Source of the DNA: Candidatus Eiseniibacteriota bacterium
GTDB taxonomy: Bacteria > Eisenbacteria > RBG-16-71-46
Reading direction: 5' to 3'
Assembly (NCBI GenBank): GCA_005893225.1
Contig: VBOT01000105.1
Coordinates: 1-42,148, forward strand
Length of the DNA stretch: 42,148 nt
Under the pieces are notes generated by a model. The model did not search any database. It was not told where the DNA came from and was given only the letters and a program-made list of their open reading frames with translations. The position numbers and the translations under genes were made by a program. Positions 17,394 through 27,258 of the stretch are shown piece after piece. Each line of letters opens with the position of its first letter. The stretch's first letter is position 1.

Positions 17394-18398
17394 GTGATCC
17401 TCGCCGGAGACGTAGGCGGCACCAAGACCCATCTCGCCCTGTTCGAGCCCGGCAGCTCACCCCGCCGTCCGGTGCTCGACCGCAAGCTGCCGAGCCGCCC
17501 CCAGCCCTCGCTCGAGTCGCTGGTGCGCGAGTTCCTGGGCGGAACCAGCGCGCGCCCGACCCGGGCGGTGTTCGGCATCGCGGGCCCGGTGGTCGGGAAC
17601 CGCACCGAGACCACGAACCTGCCCTGGGCCATCGACGGAGAGGAGTTGAGCGCGACGCTCGGCGGAGCCGAGGTCCGCCTCATGAACGACCTCGAGGCCA
17701 CCGCGTGGGGAGTGCCTCTCCTCGCGCCCGCGGACCTCGAGGTCCTGCATCCCGGCGCCCCGGAGCCCGGCAACCGCGCGCTGATCGCGGCCGGCACCGG
17801 CCTGGGCGAGGCGCAGCTCGTCTGGGACGGCGCGCGATGGCTTCCGGTCGCCTCCGAGGGGGGCCACGCCGACTTCGGCCCGCGCGACGGCCTCGAGGAC
17901 GAGCTGATCCGGTGGCTGCGCGAGAAATACGGGCGGGTGAGCTACGAGCGCCTGCTCTCGGGCCCGGGGCTCGCGGATTTCTACCGCTTCATGCGCGACA
18001 CCGAACACGGCGAGGAGCCCCCGGCGGCGCGCGAGCGCTTCGACCAGGACCCGGATCCGGCCGCCGCGGTCACGGCCATGGCGCTCGACGGCTCGTGCGA
18101 GCGGGCGCGCCTCGCCCTCGAGCGCTTCGTCGGGATCTACGGCGCCGAGGCCGGCAACGTGGCGCTCAAGTTCCTGGCCGTCGGCGGGGTCTACGTGGGC
18201 GGCGGGATCGCCCCGCGGGTGCTCCCGGTGCTCAGGGACGGGCGGTTCGTGCGCGCGTTCACTGGAAAGGGACGCCTCACGCCCCTGCTCGAGAAGATTC
18301 CGGTGCACGTCATCCTCGACGATCGCACCGCGCTCTGGGGCGCGGCGGCGGTGGCGCTCGGGCCGCCCGCGGCCGCTCCGCTGGGAGCCCGGGTCTGA
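17394..18398 (+). CDS. glk: Glucokinase
   Basis: ILAGDVGGTKTHLALFE..GIAGPVVGNRTETTNLPW..LMNDLEATAWG..AAGTGLGEAQLVWDG..EGGHADFGPRD; GTG start. Confidence 0.92.
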   Translation: MILAGDVGGTKTHLALFEPGSSPRRPVLDRKLPSRPQPSLESLVREFLGGTSARPTRAVFGIAGPVVGNRTETTNLPWAIDGEELSATLGGAEVRLMNDLEATAWGVPLLAPADLEVLHPGAPEPGNRALIAAGTGLGEAQLVWDGARWLPVASEGGHADFGPRDGLEDELIRWLREKYGRVSYERLLSGPGLADFYRFMRDTEHGEEPPAARERFDQDPDPAAAVTAMALDGSCERARLALERFVGIYGAEAGNVALKFLAVGGVYVGGGIAPRVLPVLRDGRFVRAFTGKGRLTPLLEKIPVHVILDDRTALWGAAAVALGPPAAAPLGARV

Positions 18399-20419
18399 TG
18401 CGGCCGCTGTCCGAGCTCGCGCGGCCGGAGCCCGCGCTCGAGCAGCTCGCGGTCAACACCCTCCGCTTCCTCGCCGTCGACGCCGTGGAGAAGGCCAAGA
18501 GCGGCCACCCCGGCATGCCGATGGGGATGGCCGATGCGGCCTTCGTGATCTGGACGCGCTTCCTGCGCTACCAGCCGCACGACCCGGCGTGGCCCGACCG
18601 CGACCGCTTCGTGCTCTCGGCGGGACACGGTTCGATGCTGCTCTACGCCCTGCTCCATCTCTCGGGCTACGACCTGCCGCTCGAGGAGCTGCAGCGGTTC
18701 CGTCAGCTCGGCAGCCGCACGCCGGGCCACCCCGAGCTCGGGCTCGCCCCGGGAGTCGAGACCACCACGGGTCCGCTCGGGCAAGGATTCGGAAATGGGG
18801 TCGGGATGGCACTCGCCTCCAGGATGCTGTCGGCGCGCTTCGGCTCGGGCTCGTTCAGTCCCGCGAGCTACCGCGTGTTCGGCATCGTGAGCGACGGCGA
18901 CCTGATGGAAGGCGTGGCCTCCGAGGCCGCCTCGCTCGCCGGTCACTGGGGGCTCGGGAACCTCGTCTACCTCTACGACGACAACCACATCACGATCGAG
19001 GGCGACACCGCGCTCGCCTTCACCGAGGACGTCGCCCGGCGCCTCGAGGCCTACGGGTGGCAGGTCGGGCGCGTCGATCCGTACGATCGCCCCGAGCTCG
19101 AGGCGGCGATCGGGCGGGCCGTGGCGGAGACCGGGCGCCCGAGCCTCGTCATCACGCGCAGCCACATCGCCTACGGGGCCCCGAAGAAGCAGGACACCCG
19201 CGAGGCGCACGGCGAGCCGCTCGGCGCCGAGGAGGTGGCGGCCGCCAAGCGCGCCCTGGGGTGGCCGGAGTCGCCCCCGTTCCTGATCCCGCCCGAGGTG
19301 CGGGTGCTGTTCGCGGAGCGCGCCGCCGGGCTCCGGCCCGAGTACGACGCGTGGCACGAGCGAATGAAGCGCTGGCAGGCGGATCAGCCTCAGCAGGCGG
19401 GGCTGTGGGACGCGATGATGGAGAAGCGCGTCCCGAAGGACCTCTTCGACCAGCTCGTGGCGGCGGCGCCCCGCGAGGCGGGCGCTACCCGTAACCACGG
19501 CAACGTGGTGCTCCAGCGCGCCGCGGTCCTGGTTCCCTCGCTGGCGGGCGGAAGCGCCGATCTCGAGCCCTCGACCCGGACCCGGATCAAGGACTCGCCG
19601 TCGGTCCAGCGCGGCGCCTACGGGGGCCGCAACTTCCATTTCGGCATCCGGGAGCACGGCATGGCGTCGATCCTCAACGGGCTCGCCGTGGCGGGCGGCT
19701 TCATTCCCTACGGCTCCTCGTTCCTGGTCTTCACCGACTACGCCCGGCCCGCGATCAGGCTCTCGGCGCTCATGAAGCAGCAGGTCCTGTGGGTGTTCAC
19801 TCACGACAGCGTGTTCCTGGGCGAGGACGGCCCCACCCACCAGCCGATCGAGCACCTGACCGCGCTGCGGGCCATCCCGAACCTGCTGGTGGTGCGGCCC
19901 GCCGACGGGATCGAGACCGCCGCCGCCTGGGCCCTCGGGCTCGAGCGGCGTGACGGCCCCACGCTGATGGCGCTCACGCGCCAGAACCTGCCCGCGATCG
20001 AGAGGCCGGGTTTCGAGCCCGCGGCGCTGCGGCGCGGGGGCTACGTGCTGCGGGAGCACCGCGCCGGGGAGGCCGTGACCCTGATCGCCACCGGCTCCGA
20101 GGTCTGGCTCGCGCTCGAGGCCTCGCGGAGGCTCGACGAGGCGGGCCTCCCTGCCCGGGTGGTCAGCATGCCGGCGCCCCAGTTCTTCCTGCGCCAGGAC
20201 CGGGCCTGGCGCGAGGCGGTGCTCCCGCCGCGGGGCCGGCGGGTCTCGCTCGAAGCGGGCGCGACCGACTACTGGCATCGCATCGTGGGCCCGGAGGGGC
20301 TCGCGATCGGGATCGACGGCTACGGCGAGTCGGCGCCGTACGCTCAGCTCCAGGAGCACTTCGGGTTCACGCCCGAGAAGGTGGCGGCGCGCGTGCTCGA
20401 GTGGGCGCGGGGCAAATAG
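18398..20419 (+). CDS. tkt: Transketolase
   Basis: NTLRFLAVDAVEKAKSGHPGMPMGMADAAFVIW..FVLSAGHGSMLLYALLHLSGYDLPLEELQRFRQ..DGPTHQPIEHLTALRAIPN; ATG overlaps the glk stop (TGATG). Confidence 0.96.
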   Translation: MRPLSELARPEPALEQLAVNTLRFLAVDAVEKAKSGHPGMPMGMADAAFVIWTRFLRYQPHDPAWPDRDRFVLSAGHGSMLLYALLHLSGYDLPLEELQRFRQLGSRTPGHPELGLAPGVETTTGPLGQGFGNGVGMALASRMLSARFGSGSFSPASYRVFGIVSDGDLMEGVASEAASLAGHWGLGNLVYLYDDNHITIEGDTALAFTEDVARRLEAYGWQVGRVDPYDRPELEAAIGRAVAETGRPSLVITRSHIAYGAPKKQDTREAHGEPLGAEEVAAAKRALGWPESPPFLIPPEVRVLFAERAAGLRPEYDAWHERMKRWQADQPQQAGLWDAMMEKRVPKDLFDQLVAAAPREAGATRNHGNVVLQRAAVLVPSLAGGSADLEPSTRTRIKDSPSVQRGAYGGRNFHFGIREHGMASILNGLAVAGGFIPYGSSFLVFTDYARPAIRLSALMKQQVLWVFTHDSVFLGEDGPTHQPIEHLTALRAIPNLLVVRPADGIETAAAWALGLERRDGPTLMALTRQNLPAIERPGFEPAALRRGGYVLREHRAGEAVTLIATGSEVWLALEASRRLDEAGLPARVVSMPAPQFFLRQDRAWREAVLPPRGRRVSLEAGATDYWHRIVGPEGLAIGIDGYGESAPYAQLQEHFGFTPEKVAARVLEWARGK

Positions 20420-20442
20420 CGGAGCTTTCGCGCCACGGGGCT

Positions 20443-20610
20443 GGGGAGCGGAGGACGGGAGGCTCGGAAGGCTCGGAAGGCTCAGGGAGACCCGCGGCCT
20501 CCGACATCCTGTCTCCGGCTCGCTGACTCGCGACGGGCGCTCCGGCTCCTGCCTCCGCGCGCTGCGAGAGTCTCACCTGAGCCTTCCGAGCCTCCCGCCC
20601 TCCGCTCCCC
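20443..20610. repeat. Intergenic repeat element copy 1: 88-bp core (20487-20574) flanked by 35-44-nt inverted arms
   Basis: Left arm GGGGAGCGGAGGACGGGAGGCTCGGAAGGCTC(GGAAGGCTC)AGG, right arm is its near-perfect reverse complement; core matches 24177-24264 in inverse orientation with 2 mismatches. Confidence 0.9.
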
Positions 20611-20735
20611 GACCCCCGGGCTCACTGAATCCCGCCTCAGCGCTTGATTCCACCTCACGTGAGGCGCATCTTTTCCGTCGTTCAAGCACCTCATCCCCCG
20701 CTGCGGCGATCTAACGATCCACCGGAGGTGACCGG

Positions 20736-21248
20736 ATGCCGACCCGCAAATCCAAGGCAGCACGCCGCAAGTCCACGAGCAGGAGCGCCGGGCGAGCCCG
20801 GTCGAAGCCGAAGAGGGCCGTGAGCGCCGCGCGACCCAAGCGCGCGGTGGCGCGCCGGCCGGCGGCCGCTCACAGACCCGCGGCCCCGAAGCCCGCGGCG
20901 GCCTCGAGCCCGAGCGCCATCGGGCTCGTGAGTCACCACCTCGACTACACCAGTCACGACCTCGAGGGCGTCAAGCGGTTCTATACCGAGGTCCTCGGCT
21001 TCAAGGACTTCAATCAAGATCCGAGGTTCAACATGCCCCCGATGCCGGGACCGCCGGAGCAGTGGCGTCCGCCGCGCGAGCCGGCGCTCTACTTCATCGT
21101 GAAGGACGTGGACCGGACCCACCGCCAGCTCTCGCTCCAGGGGATCCAGTTCGAACAGGCGCCCCAGGACATGCCCTGGGGCCAACGGGTCGCCATCCTG
21201 CGTGACCCCGAGGGACGAACCGTCTGCCTCGCGCAGGGCATCGCATGA
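20736..21248 (+). CDS. VOC/glyoxalase-family protein with basic, histone H1/AlgP-like N-terminal tail
   Basis: N-terminal ~65 aa K/R/A/P-rich (MPTRKSKAARRKSTSRSAGRARSKPKRAVSAARPKRAVARRPAAAHRPAAPKPAAA); VOC domain LVSHHLDYTSHDLEGVKRFYTEVLGFKDF..ILRDPEGRTVCLAQ; SD GGAGG. Confidence 0.85.
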   Translation: MPTRKSKAARRKSTSRSAGRARSKPKRAVSAARPKRAVARRPAAAHRPAAPKPAAASSPSAIGLVSHHLDYTSHDLEGVKRFYTEVLGFKDFNQDPRFNMPPMPGPPEQWRPPREPALYFIVKDVDRTHRQLSLQGIQFEQAPQDMPWGQRVAILRDPEGRTVCLAQGIA

Positions 21249-21285
21249 GGTTCCCGACCGGCGTCGAAGGAACCCGGAGAAGAAC

Positions 21286-24113
21286 ATGAGCAGTCGCATC
21301 GAGCAGCTTCGAAGCCTCGGCCAGAGCGTGTGGCTCGACTTCATCCGCCGCGGTCATCTGGTCTCGGGCGAGTTCGAGCGACTGATCGAGATCGGGGTGG
21401 CGGGCGTCACCTCGAACCCGACGATCTTCCACCAGGCCATCACCGAGAGCGACGACTACGATGCCGCGCTCCACGAGCTGGTTCCGAAGGGCCTCAAGGC
21501 CGTGGAGCTGTTCGACGCGCTGGCGATCGAGGACATCCAGATGGCCTGCGACCGCCTGCGTCCGGTCTACGAGCGCACCGGTGGGCTGGACGGACGCGTG
21601 AGCATCGAGGTGAGCCCGCGGCTCGCGCACGACACCCGGGGCACGATCGAGGAGGCGCGGCGACTCCATCAGGCGGTGGGGCGCGACAACCTGATGGTGA
21701 AGATCCCGGCCACGCTGGAGGGGCTGCCGGCGATCGCGACCTGCCTGGCCGAGGGAATCTGCATCAACGTCACGCTGACTTTCTCGCTGGCGCGCTACGA
21801 GCAGGTGATGGACGCCTACCTGAGCGGGCTCGAGCAGCGCGCGGCGAAGAGCCTGCCGCTCCAGCCGATGGTGTCGGTGGCGTCGTTCTTCGTGTCACGC
21901 GTCGACACCAAGGTCGACAAGGCGATCGACGAGGCCGTGAAGGAGCTCCCCGAGGGGACCCCGGCGCGCGCCGAGCTCGAGTCGCTGAAGGGGCAGGCCG
22001 CGGTCGCCAACGCGCGACTGGCCTACGCGCGCTTCAAGCAGGTCTTCTCCTCGCCGCGATTCGAGGTGCTGAGGGCCCGGGGCGCGCGCGTCCAGCGCCC
22101 GCTGTGGGCCTCGACCAGCACCAAGAATCCGGCCTACCGCGACACCCTCTACGTCGACGAGCTGATCGGCCCGGACACGGTGAACACCATGCCGCCCCAG
22201 ACGCTCGCCGTCTTCAACGACCACGGAGTGGTGGAAGCGCGGGTCGAGCGCGACCTCGATCGGGCGCGCGAGCTGTTCGAGCGGCTGCCGCGGCACGGCA
22301 TCCCGGCCGAGGCCCTGATCGCTCAGCTCGAGCCGGAGGGAGTGACCGCCTTCGCCCGGTCCTACGACGCGCTCATCGAGGCCCTCGAGAAGCGGCGGCG
22401 CGCGATCCTGGGACGGCCCCGGGTGAGCCCCAAGATCGCGCCCAGTGCGGTGACGCGCGCGACGCACGCGCGCCTCGCCCAGCTCGAGCGCGAGAGCTTC
22501 ATCCGGCGCCTGTGGGCGCGCGACGAGACGCTGTGGAGCGGCGACCCGGTGCATCAGCACGTGGCGCGCACCCGGCTCGGCTGGCTCGATGCGCCGCTCG
22601 AGATGACCGCCGAGATCGCCTCGCTCAAGGCCTTCGCGGGGCAGATCTCGAGCGAGGGCTTCACCCGCGCGGTGTTGCTCGGAATGGGCGGCTCGAGCCT
22701 GGCGCCCGAGGTGCTGAGCCGGACCTTCGGCGTGGGCCAGCGCGGTCTCGAGCTCACGGTGCTCGACAGCACCTCGCCCGCGGCGGTGCGCGCGGTCGGG
22801 GAATCGCACGATCCCGGGACGACGCTGTTCGTGGTCTCCTCGAAGACGGGGACCACGCTCGAGGTGCTCTCGCTCGAGAAGCACTTCTTCGAGTGGGCCC
22901 GCCGGGCCCGCGCGGATGCGGGCCGGGGGTTCGTCGCCGTCACCGACCCGGACACCCCGCTCGAGGCGCTGGCGCGCACGCGCGGCTACCGGCGCGTGTT
23001 CACGAACCGCCCCGACATCGGCGGGCGCTACTCCGCGCTGTCCTACTTCGGGCTGGTGCCGGCGGCGCTGATCGGGATGGATCTGACCGCGCTGCTCGAG
23101 CACGCCCTCGACGAGGCGCGGGCGTGCGGCCCCGATTCGGTGGGGGTCGAGAACTTCGGGGTCGAGCTGGGTGCGGCGCTCGGCGAGCTCGCGCTCCGCG
23201 GGCGCGACAAAGTGACGTTCGTGCCCGGCCCCGAGTTCGAGGCGTTCGGCGACTGGGCCGAGCAGCTCCTCGCCGAGAGCACCGGCAAGGACGCGCGCGG
23301 GCTCGTGCCGGTCACCGGGGAGGCCCTCGCGCCGCCCGACCGCTACGGGAACGATCGGGTGTTCGTGGCGTTCTCCGTGAACGATCTGCCGCGCGAGACG
23401 GAGACGCTGCTCGAGCAGCTCGAGGGCGCCGGCCACGCGGTGCTGCGCTGGCGTGACCCCGAGCCGGCGGCGCTCGGCGCCGAGTTCGTGCGCTGGGAGA
23501 TCGCTACCGCCACGATCGGCGCCGTGATCGGTGTGGATCCCTTCGACGAGCCCAACGTCACCGAGGCAAAGCAGGCGACCCAGGCGGCGCTCGAGCGCTT
23601 CCTCAAGGACGGCCGCTTCGCGGCGCGGCCAAGGCTCGCCGAGAGCAAGGGGATCGCGGTCGAGGCTCCGCAGGCGATCGGCGACCTCCTCGCCCCGCGG
23701 GTCAACGGACGCGACGCCTCGCGAGGCCGGGGGACTACTTCGCGCTGCTGGGCTACTTCCGGCGCACGCCGCAGCTCCACGAGCGGCTTCAGCGCCTCCG
23801 TACCGCCGCCGGGCGGGTCACGAAGCTCGCCACCACGCTCGGCTACGGGCCCCGCTTCTTGCATTCCACCGGCCAGCTCCACAAGGGGGGACCCAACACC
23901 GGCATCTTCCTCCAGTTCACGGCCGACGAGGGTGAGGACGTTCCGATCCCGGGCGAGAATTTCACCTTCGGCTCGCTGATCCGGAGCCAGGCCGACGGGG
24001 ACTACGAGGTGCTGGAGCGGCGCGGCCGCCGGCTCATGCGCATCCACCTGGGCGGCGAGCCCGAGAAGGCGCTCGAGGAGCTCAGCGAAGCGCTGGCGGC
24101 CGCGCGCGTGTAG
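21286..24113 (+). CDS. tal-pgi: Bifunctional transaldolase / glucose-6-phosphate isomerase (tal-pgi fusion), with an apparent frameshift near 23690-23740
   Basis: Tal: LGQSVWLDFIRRGHLVSGEFERLIEIGVAGVTSNPTIFHQAI; Pgi: LLGMGGSSLAPEVLSRTF..VVSSKTGTTLEVLSLEKHFFEWA; C-terminus GDYFALLGYFRRTPQLHERLQRL..LHSTGQLHKGGPNTGIFLQFTADE continues in another frame to a stop at 24113. Confidence 0.9.
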
Positions 24114-24116
24114 CCC

Positions 24117-24316
24117 CCGGGGCGAGGGGCCGCGCCGCGCAGCGCAGGATTGCAGCGAGTGCCCGAGGGCCGCAGCGAGACTCTCGCAGCGCGCGGAGGC
24201 GGGAGCCGGAGCGCGCGTCGCGAGTCAGCGAGCCGGAGACAGGATGTCGGAGGCCGCGGGTCTCGCGGAGGCCCTTGGACGCTCGCTGCCTCCGCTGCGC
24301 GGCCCCTCGCCCCGGC
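24117..24316. repeat. Intergenic repeat element copy 2 (inverted relative to copy 1): 88-bp core (24177-24264) flanked by different inverted arms
   Basis: Left arm CCGGGGCGAGGGGCCGCGC..., right arm ...GCGCGGCCCCTCGCCCCGG; core is 86/88 identical to the reverse complement of copy 1. Confidence 0.9.
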
Positions 24317-24333
24317 CGCGCGACGATCCTCGC

Positions 24334-25320
24334 TCACCTCGCCATGAGCACCAGGGCCGCCTCGAGGTCGACGTTCCCCCCCGAGAGGATGACGCCCACC
24401 CGCGCCCCCGCGGCCGTCACGCGCCCCTCGAGCAGCGCCGCGAGCCCCAGCACCCCGGTCGGCTCGACCACGAGCTTCATCCGCTCCCACACGAAGCGCA
24501 TCGCGTTCACTAGCGCCGCATCCGGCACGCTGGTCATGTCGGAGACGTGGCGGCGGATGAGCTCGAAGGTGAGCCGGCCGAGCGACGGCGTGCGCGCGCC
24601 GTCGGCGATGGTCTCGGGACGCTCGACGCGCTGGAGCCGGCCGCTCCGGAACGACCGCACGCCGTCGTCCCCTCCCTCGGGCTCGACCCCGACCACCCGG
24701 CAGCCGGCGCCGTGGCGCCGGGCGGCGAGCGCCGAGCCGGAGACCAGCCCGCCGCCCCCGACGGGGACCAGCAGGAGGTCCAGCGATCCCGCGTCCTCGA
24801 ACAGCTCGGCCGCGGCGGTCCCCTGCCCGGCCACGATGTCGGGATGGTCGAACGGCGGGATCAGGCTCAGGCCTCGCTCGCCGGCCAGCCGCTCGGCCAT
24901 CGCCTCGCGAGCCTCGCCGGTCCGGTCGTGATGGAAAACCTCGGCACCGTAGCCGCGCGTGGCCTCGAGCTTCGAGGCCGGGGCGGTGCTCGGCATGACG
25001 ACCGTGGCCGGGAGGCCCAGCAGGCGGCACGCCAGCGCGACCGCCTGGGCATGGTTGCCCGAGGAGTAGGCGATCACGCCGCGGCGCGCGGCCTCGCGAT
25101 CGAGGCGCGAGATGGTGTTGAAGGCGCCGCGAAACTTGAACGCCCCGGCGCGCTGCAGGTTCTCGCACTTGAGGAACACGCGCGCCCCGGTCAGGCGATC
25201 GAGCGTGCCCGAGGTCAGGACCGGGGTGCGATGCGCCACGCCGCGCAGTCGATCGCGCGCCTCCAGCAGGCGCGCGATCAGCTCGGCGTCGGAGGGAACC
25301 GCCTCAACCTCCAGCGCCAC
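24334..25320 (-). CDS. Threonine dehydratase / serine-threonine ammonia-lyase-like PLP enzyme
   Basis: HRTPVLTSGTLDRLTGARVFLKCENLQRAGAFKFRGAFNTIS..YSSGNHAQAVALACRLLG..VPVGGGGLVSGSALA. Confidence 0.9.
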   Translation of the reverse strand: MALEVEAVPSDAELIARLLEARDRLRGVAHRTPVLTSGTLDRLTGARVFLKCENLQRAGAFKFRGAFNTISRLDREAARRGVIAYSSGNHAQAVALACRLLGLPATVVMPSTAPASKLEATRGYGAEVFHHDRTGEAREAMAERLAGERGLSLIPPFDHPDIVAGQGTAAAELFEDAGSLDLLLVPVGGGGLVSGSALAARRHGAGCRVVGVEPEGGDDGVRSFRSGRLQRVERPETIADGARTPSLGRLTFELIRRHVSDMTSVPDAALVNAMRFVWERMKLVVEPTGVLGLAALLEGRVTAAGARVGVILSGGNVDLEAALVLMAR

Positions 25321-26716
25321 CTCCCAGCTCCAGCCCGGGCTCGGTCTGGCGGCGCGGATCGAGCGCCTTCTCGATCTCCTCCGGATCGAGCGACGTCATC
25401 TCGCGGGCCAGCTCGCGCACCGGACGCCTCTCCTTGAACGAGCGCTTGGCGATCTCGGCGGCCTGGTCGTAGCCGATCAAGGGGTTCAAGGCGGTCGCCA
25501 TGCTGGGCGAGATCTCGACGTAGTCCCGGCAGGTCTCGCGGTTCGCCGTGGCGTCCTGGATCGCCTTGTCGGCGAACACCCGCGCCGCCCGGGCCAGGAG
25601 ACGGATGCTCTCGAGCAGGTTCCGGGCCATCAGGGGCAGCATGGCGTTGAGGTCGAGCTGGCCGCCCTGGACGCCGAGCATCACGGCCGCGTGATTGCCC
25701 GCCACCTGGGCGCCCACCATGATCACCGCCTCGCAGATCACCGGGTTCACCTTGCCCGGCATGATGCTCGACCCTGGCTGGACCGCCGGGAGCGTGATCT
25801 CGGCCAGGCCGCAGCGCGGGCCGCTGTTCATGAGGCGCACGTCCCCGGCGATCTTGATCAGGCTCGCCGCCACGCCGCCCAGCGCTCCGCTGGCCCAGCC
25901 GGCGGCATCCTGCGCCCCCTGGGCCTCGAAGTGGTTCCGGGCCTCCGAGAACAGCGAGCCGGCGAGCTTCCCGATCTCGGCCGCCATGCGCCGGCCGAAG
26001 TCCGGGTGGGTGTTGAGGCCGGTCCCCACGGCGGTGCCCCCGATCGCGAGCTCGCGCAGGTCGGGGAGCACCGCCTTGAGGCGCGCGATCGAGTGCTCGA
26101 TCTGCGAGGCGTAGCCGCCGAGCTCCTGGCCCAGCCGGATCGGGGTCGCGTCCATCAGATGGGTGCGGCCGGTCTTGATGACGTCGTCCCACTCGCGTGC
26201 CTTCTGGTCCAGCGCGCTCCACAGGTGGCCGAGCGCCGGAAGCAGCTCGCGCTCGATCTCGAGCACCGCCGAGACGTGGAGCGCGGTGGGGATCACGTCG
26301 TTGCTGCTCTGCCCGAAGTTGACGTGGTCGTTGGGGTGGATCCGTCGTCCCAGCAGCTCCGAGGCGCGGCGCGCGATCACCTCGTTGGCGTTCATGTTGG
26401 TGCTGGTGCCGCTCCCGGTCTGGAACACGTCGATCGGGAACTCGGCGTCCCAGCGACCGTTCCCGACCTCCGCCGCGGCCTGCTCGATGGCCTTCGCCAT
26501 CGGCGGCTCGAGCAGTCCGAGGTCGGCGTTGACTCGCGCCGCCGCCTGCTTGACGAGCCCGAGCGCGTGGATGAAGGCCGCCGGCATCGGCTGGCCCGAG
26601 ATCGGGAAGTTCTGCACCGCGCGCTGGGTCTGAGGGCCGTAGAGAGCCTGCGCCGGGACCTTGACCTCGCCCATGCTGTCCTTCTCGATCCGGAACTCCG
26701 TCACGTCCGCCTTCAT
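25304..26716 (-). CDS. fumC: Class II fumarate hydratase
   Basis: RIEKDSMGEVKVPAQALYGPQTQRAVQNFPISG..FQTGSGTSTNMNANEVIA..GSSIMPGKVNPVICEAVIMV. Confidence 0.94.
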   Translation of the reverse strand: MKADVTEFRIEKDSMGEVKVPAQALYGPQTQRAVQNFPISGQPMPAAFIHALGLVKQAAARVNADLGLLEPPMAKAIEQAAAEVGNGRWDAEFPIDVFQTGSGTSTNMNANEVIARRASELLGRRIHPNDHVNFGQSSNDVIPTALHVSAVLEIERELLPALGHLWSALDQKAREWDDVIKTGRTHLMDATPIRLGQELGGYASQIEHSIARLKAVLPDLRELAIGGTAVGTGLNTHPDFGRRMAAEIGKLAGSLFSEARNHFEAQGAQDAAGWASGALGGVAASLIKIAGDVRLMNSGPRCGLAEITLPAVQPGSSIMPGKVNPVICEAVIMVGAQVAGNHAAVMLGVQGGQLDLNAMLPLMARNLLESIRLLARAARVFADKAIQDATANRETCRDYVEISPSMATALNPLIGYDQAAEIAKRSFKERRPVRELAREMTSLDPEEIEKALDPRRQTEPGLELGGGAGG

Positions 26717-26804
26717 GCGACATTCTCCTGGTGCGCCCCGCGCGAGGCGCGCCGCCTGCCGGCGCCGGTCGCGGGCGGGGGCCCGGCGCCGATCCCGCAG
26801 CGCC

Positions 26805-27230
26805 TCATGGATCGGGCACGATCTCGTAGCGGCTCACGATCTCGATCTCCTTGCTGAGACTCGCGTGCACCGAGCAGTACTTGGTCTCGCTGAGAAGGAT
26901 CGCCTCCTCGATCGCGGCCGGGCTCAGGTCCCGCCCGCGCACGCGATGCACCAGCTCGATTCGGGTGTAGGAGCGCGGGTGCTCGGCGCGACGCTCTCCG
27001 GTCAGCGTCACCTCGTAGCCCGAGACCTGCTGGCGCTTCTTCCGCAGGATCTCGATGACGTCCATCCCTTCGCATCCGCCGAGGGCCGCGAGCACGGTCT
27101 CGATCGGGTTCAAGGCCGACCTCCCCGCGCCGCTGTCGAGCGCCATCTCCTGGCCGCCGCCGACCCGGACGCGAAACCTGAGGCCGTGTCCCTCGACGGT
27201 CTCGAGCGTCAGGCTGGCGGTGCTCGTCAC
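26805..27230 (-). CDS. OsmC family protein
   Basis: NPIETVLAALGGCEGMDVIEILRKKRQQVSGYEVTLTGERRAEHPRSYTRIELVHRVRG. Confidence 0.9.
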   Translation of the reverse strand: MTSTASLTLETVEGHGLRFRVRVGGGQEMALDSGAGRSALNPIETVLAALGGCEGMDVIEILRKKRQQVSGYEVTLTGERRAEHPRSYTRIELVHRVRGRDLSPAAIEEAILLSETKYCSVHASLSKEIEIVSRYEIVPDP

Positions 27231-27258
27231 TCGCTGGGCCTCCGGCCGGGATCCGATC

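Noticed and set aside
16451-18397. N-terminal extension of the transketolase ORF (1322 aa)
   Set aside because: Antisense/out-of-frame over cysM and glk; the true start at 18398 overlaps the glk stop.
24150-24347. Small ORF (SETLAARGGGSRSARRESASRRQDVGG...) and its counterpart at 20482-20763
   Set aside because: Same peptide appears because both are readings of the 88-bp repeat core; no SD, no domain; explained as an intergenic repeat.
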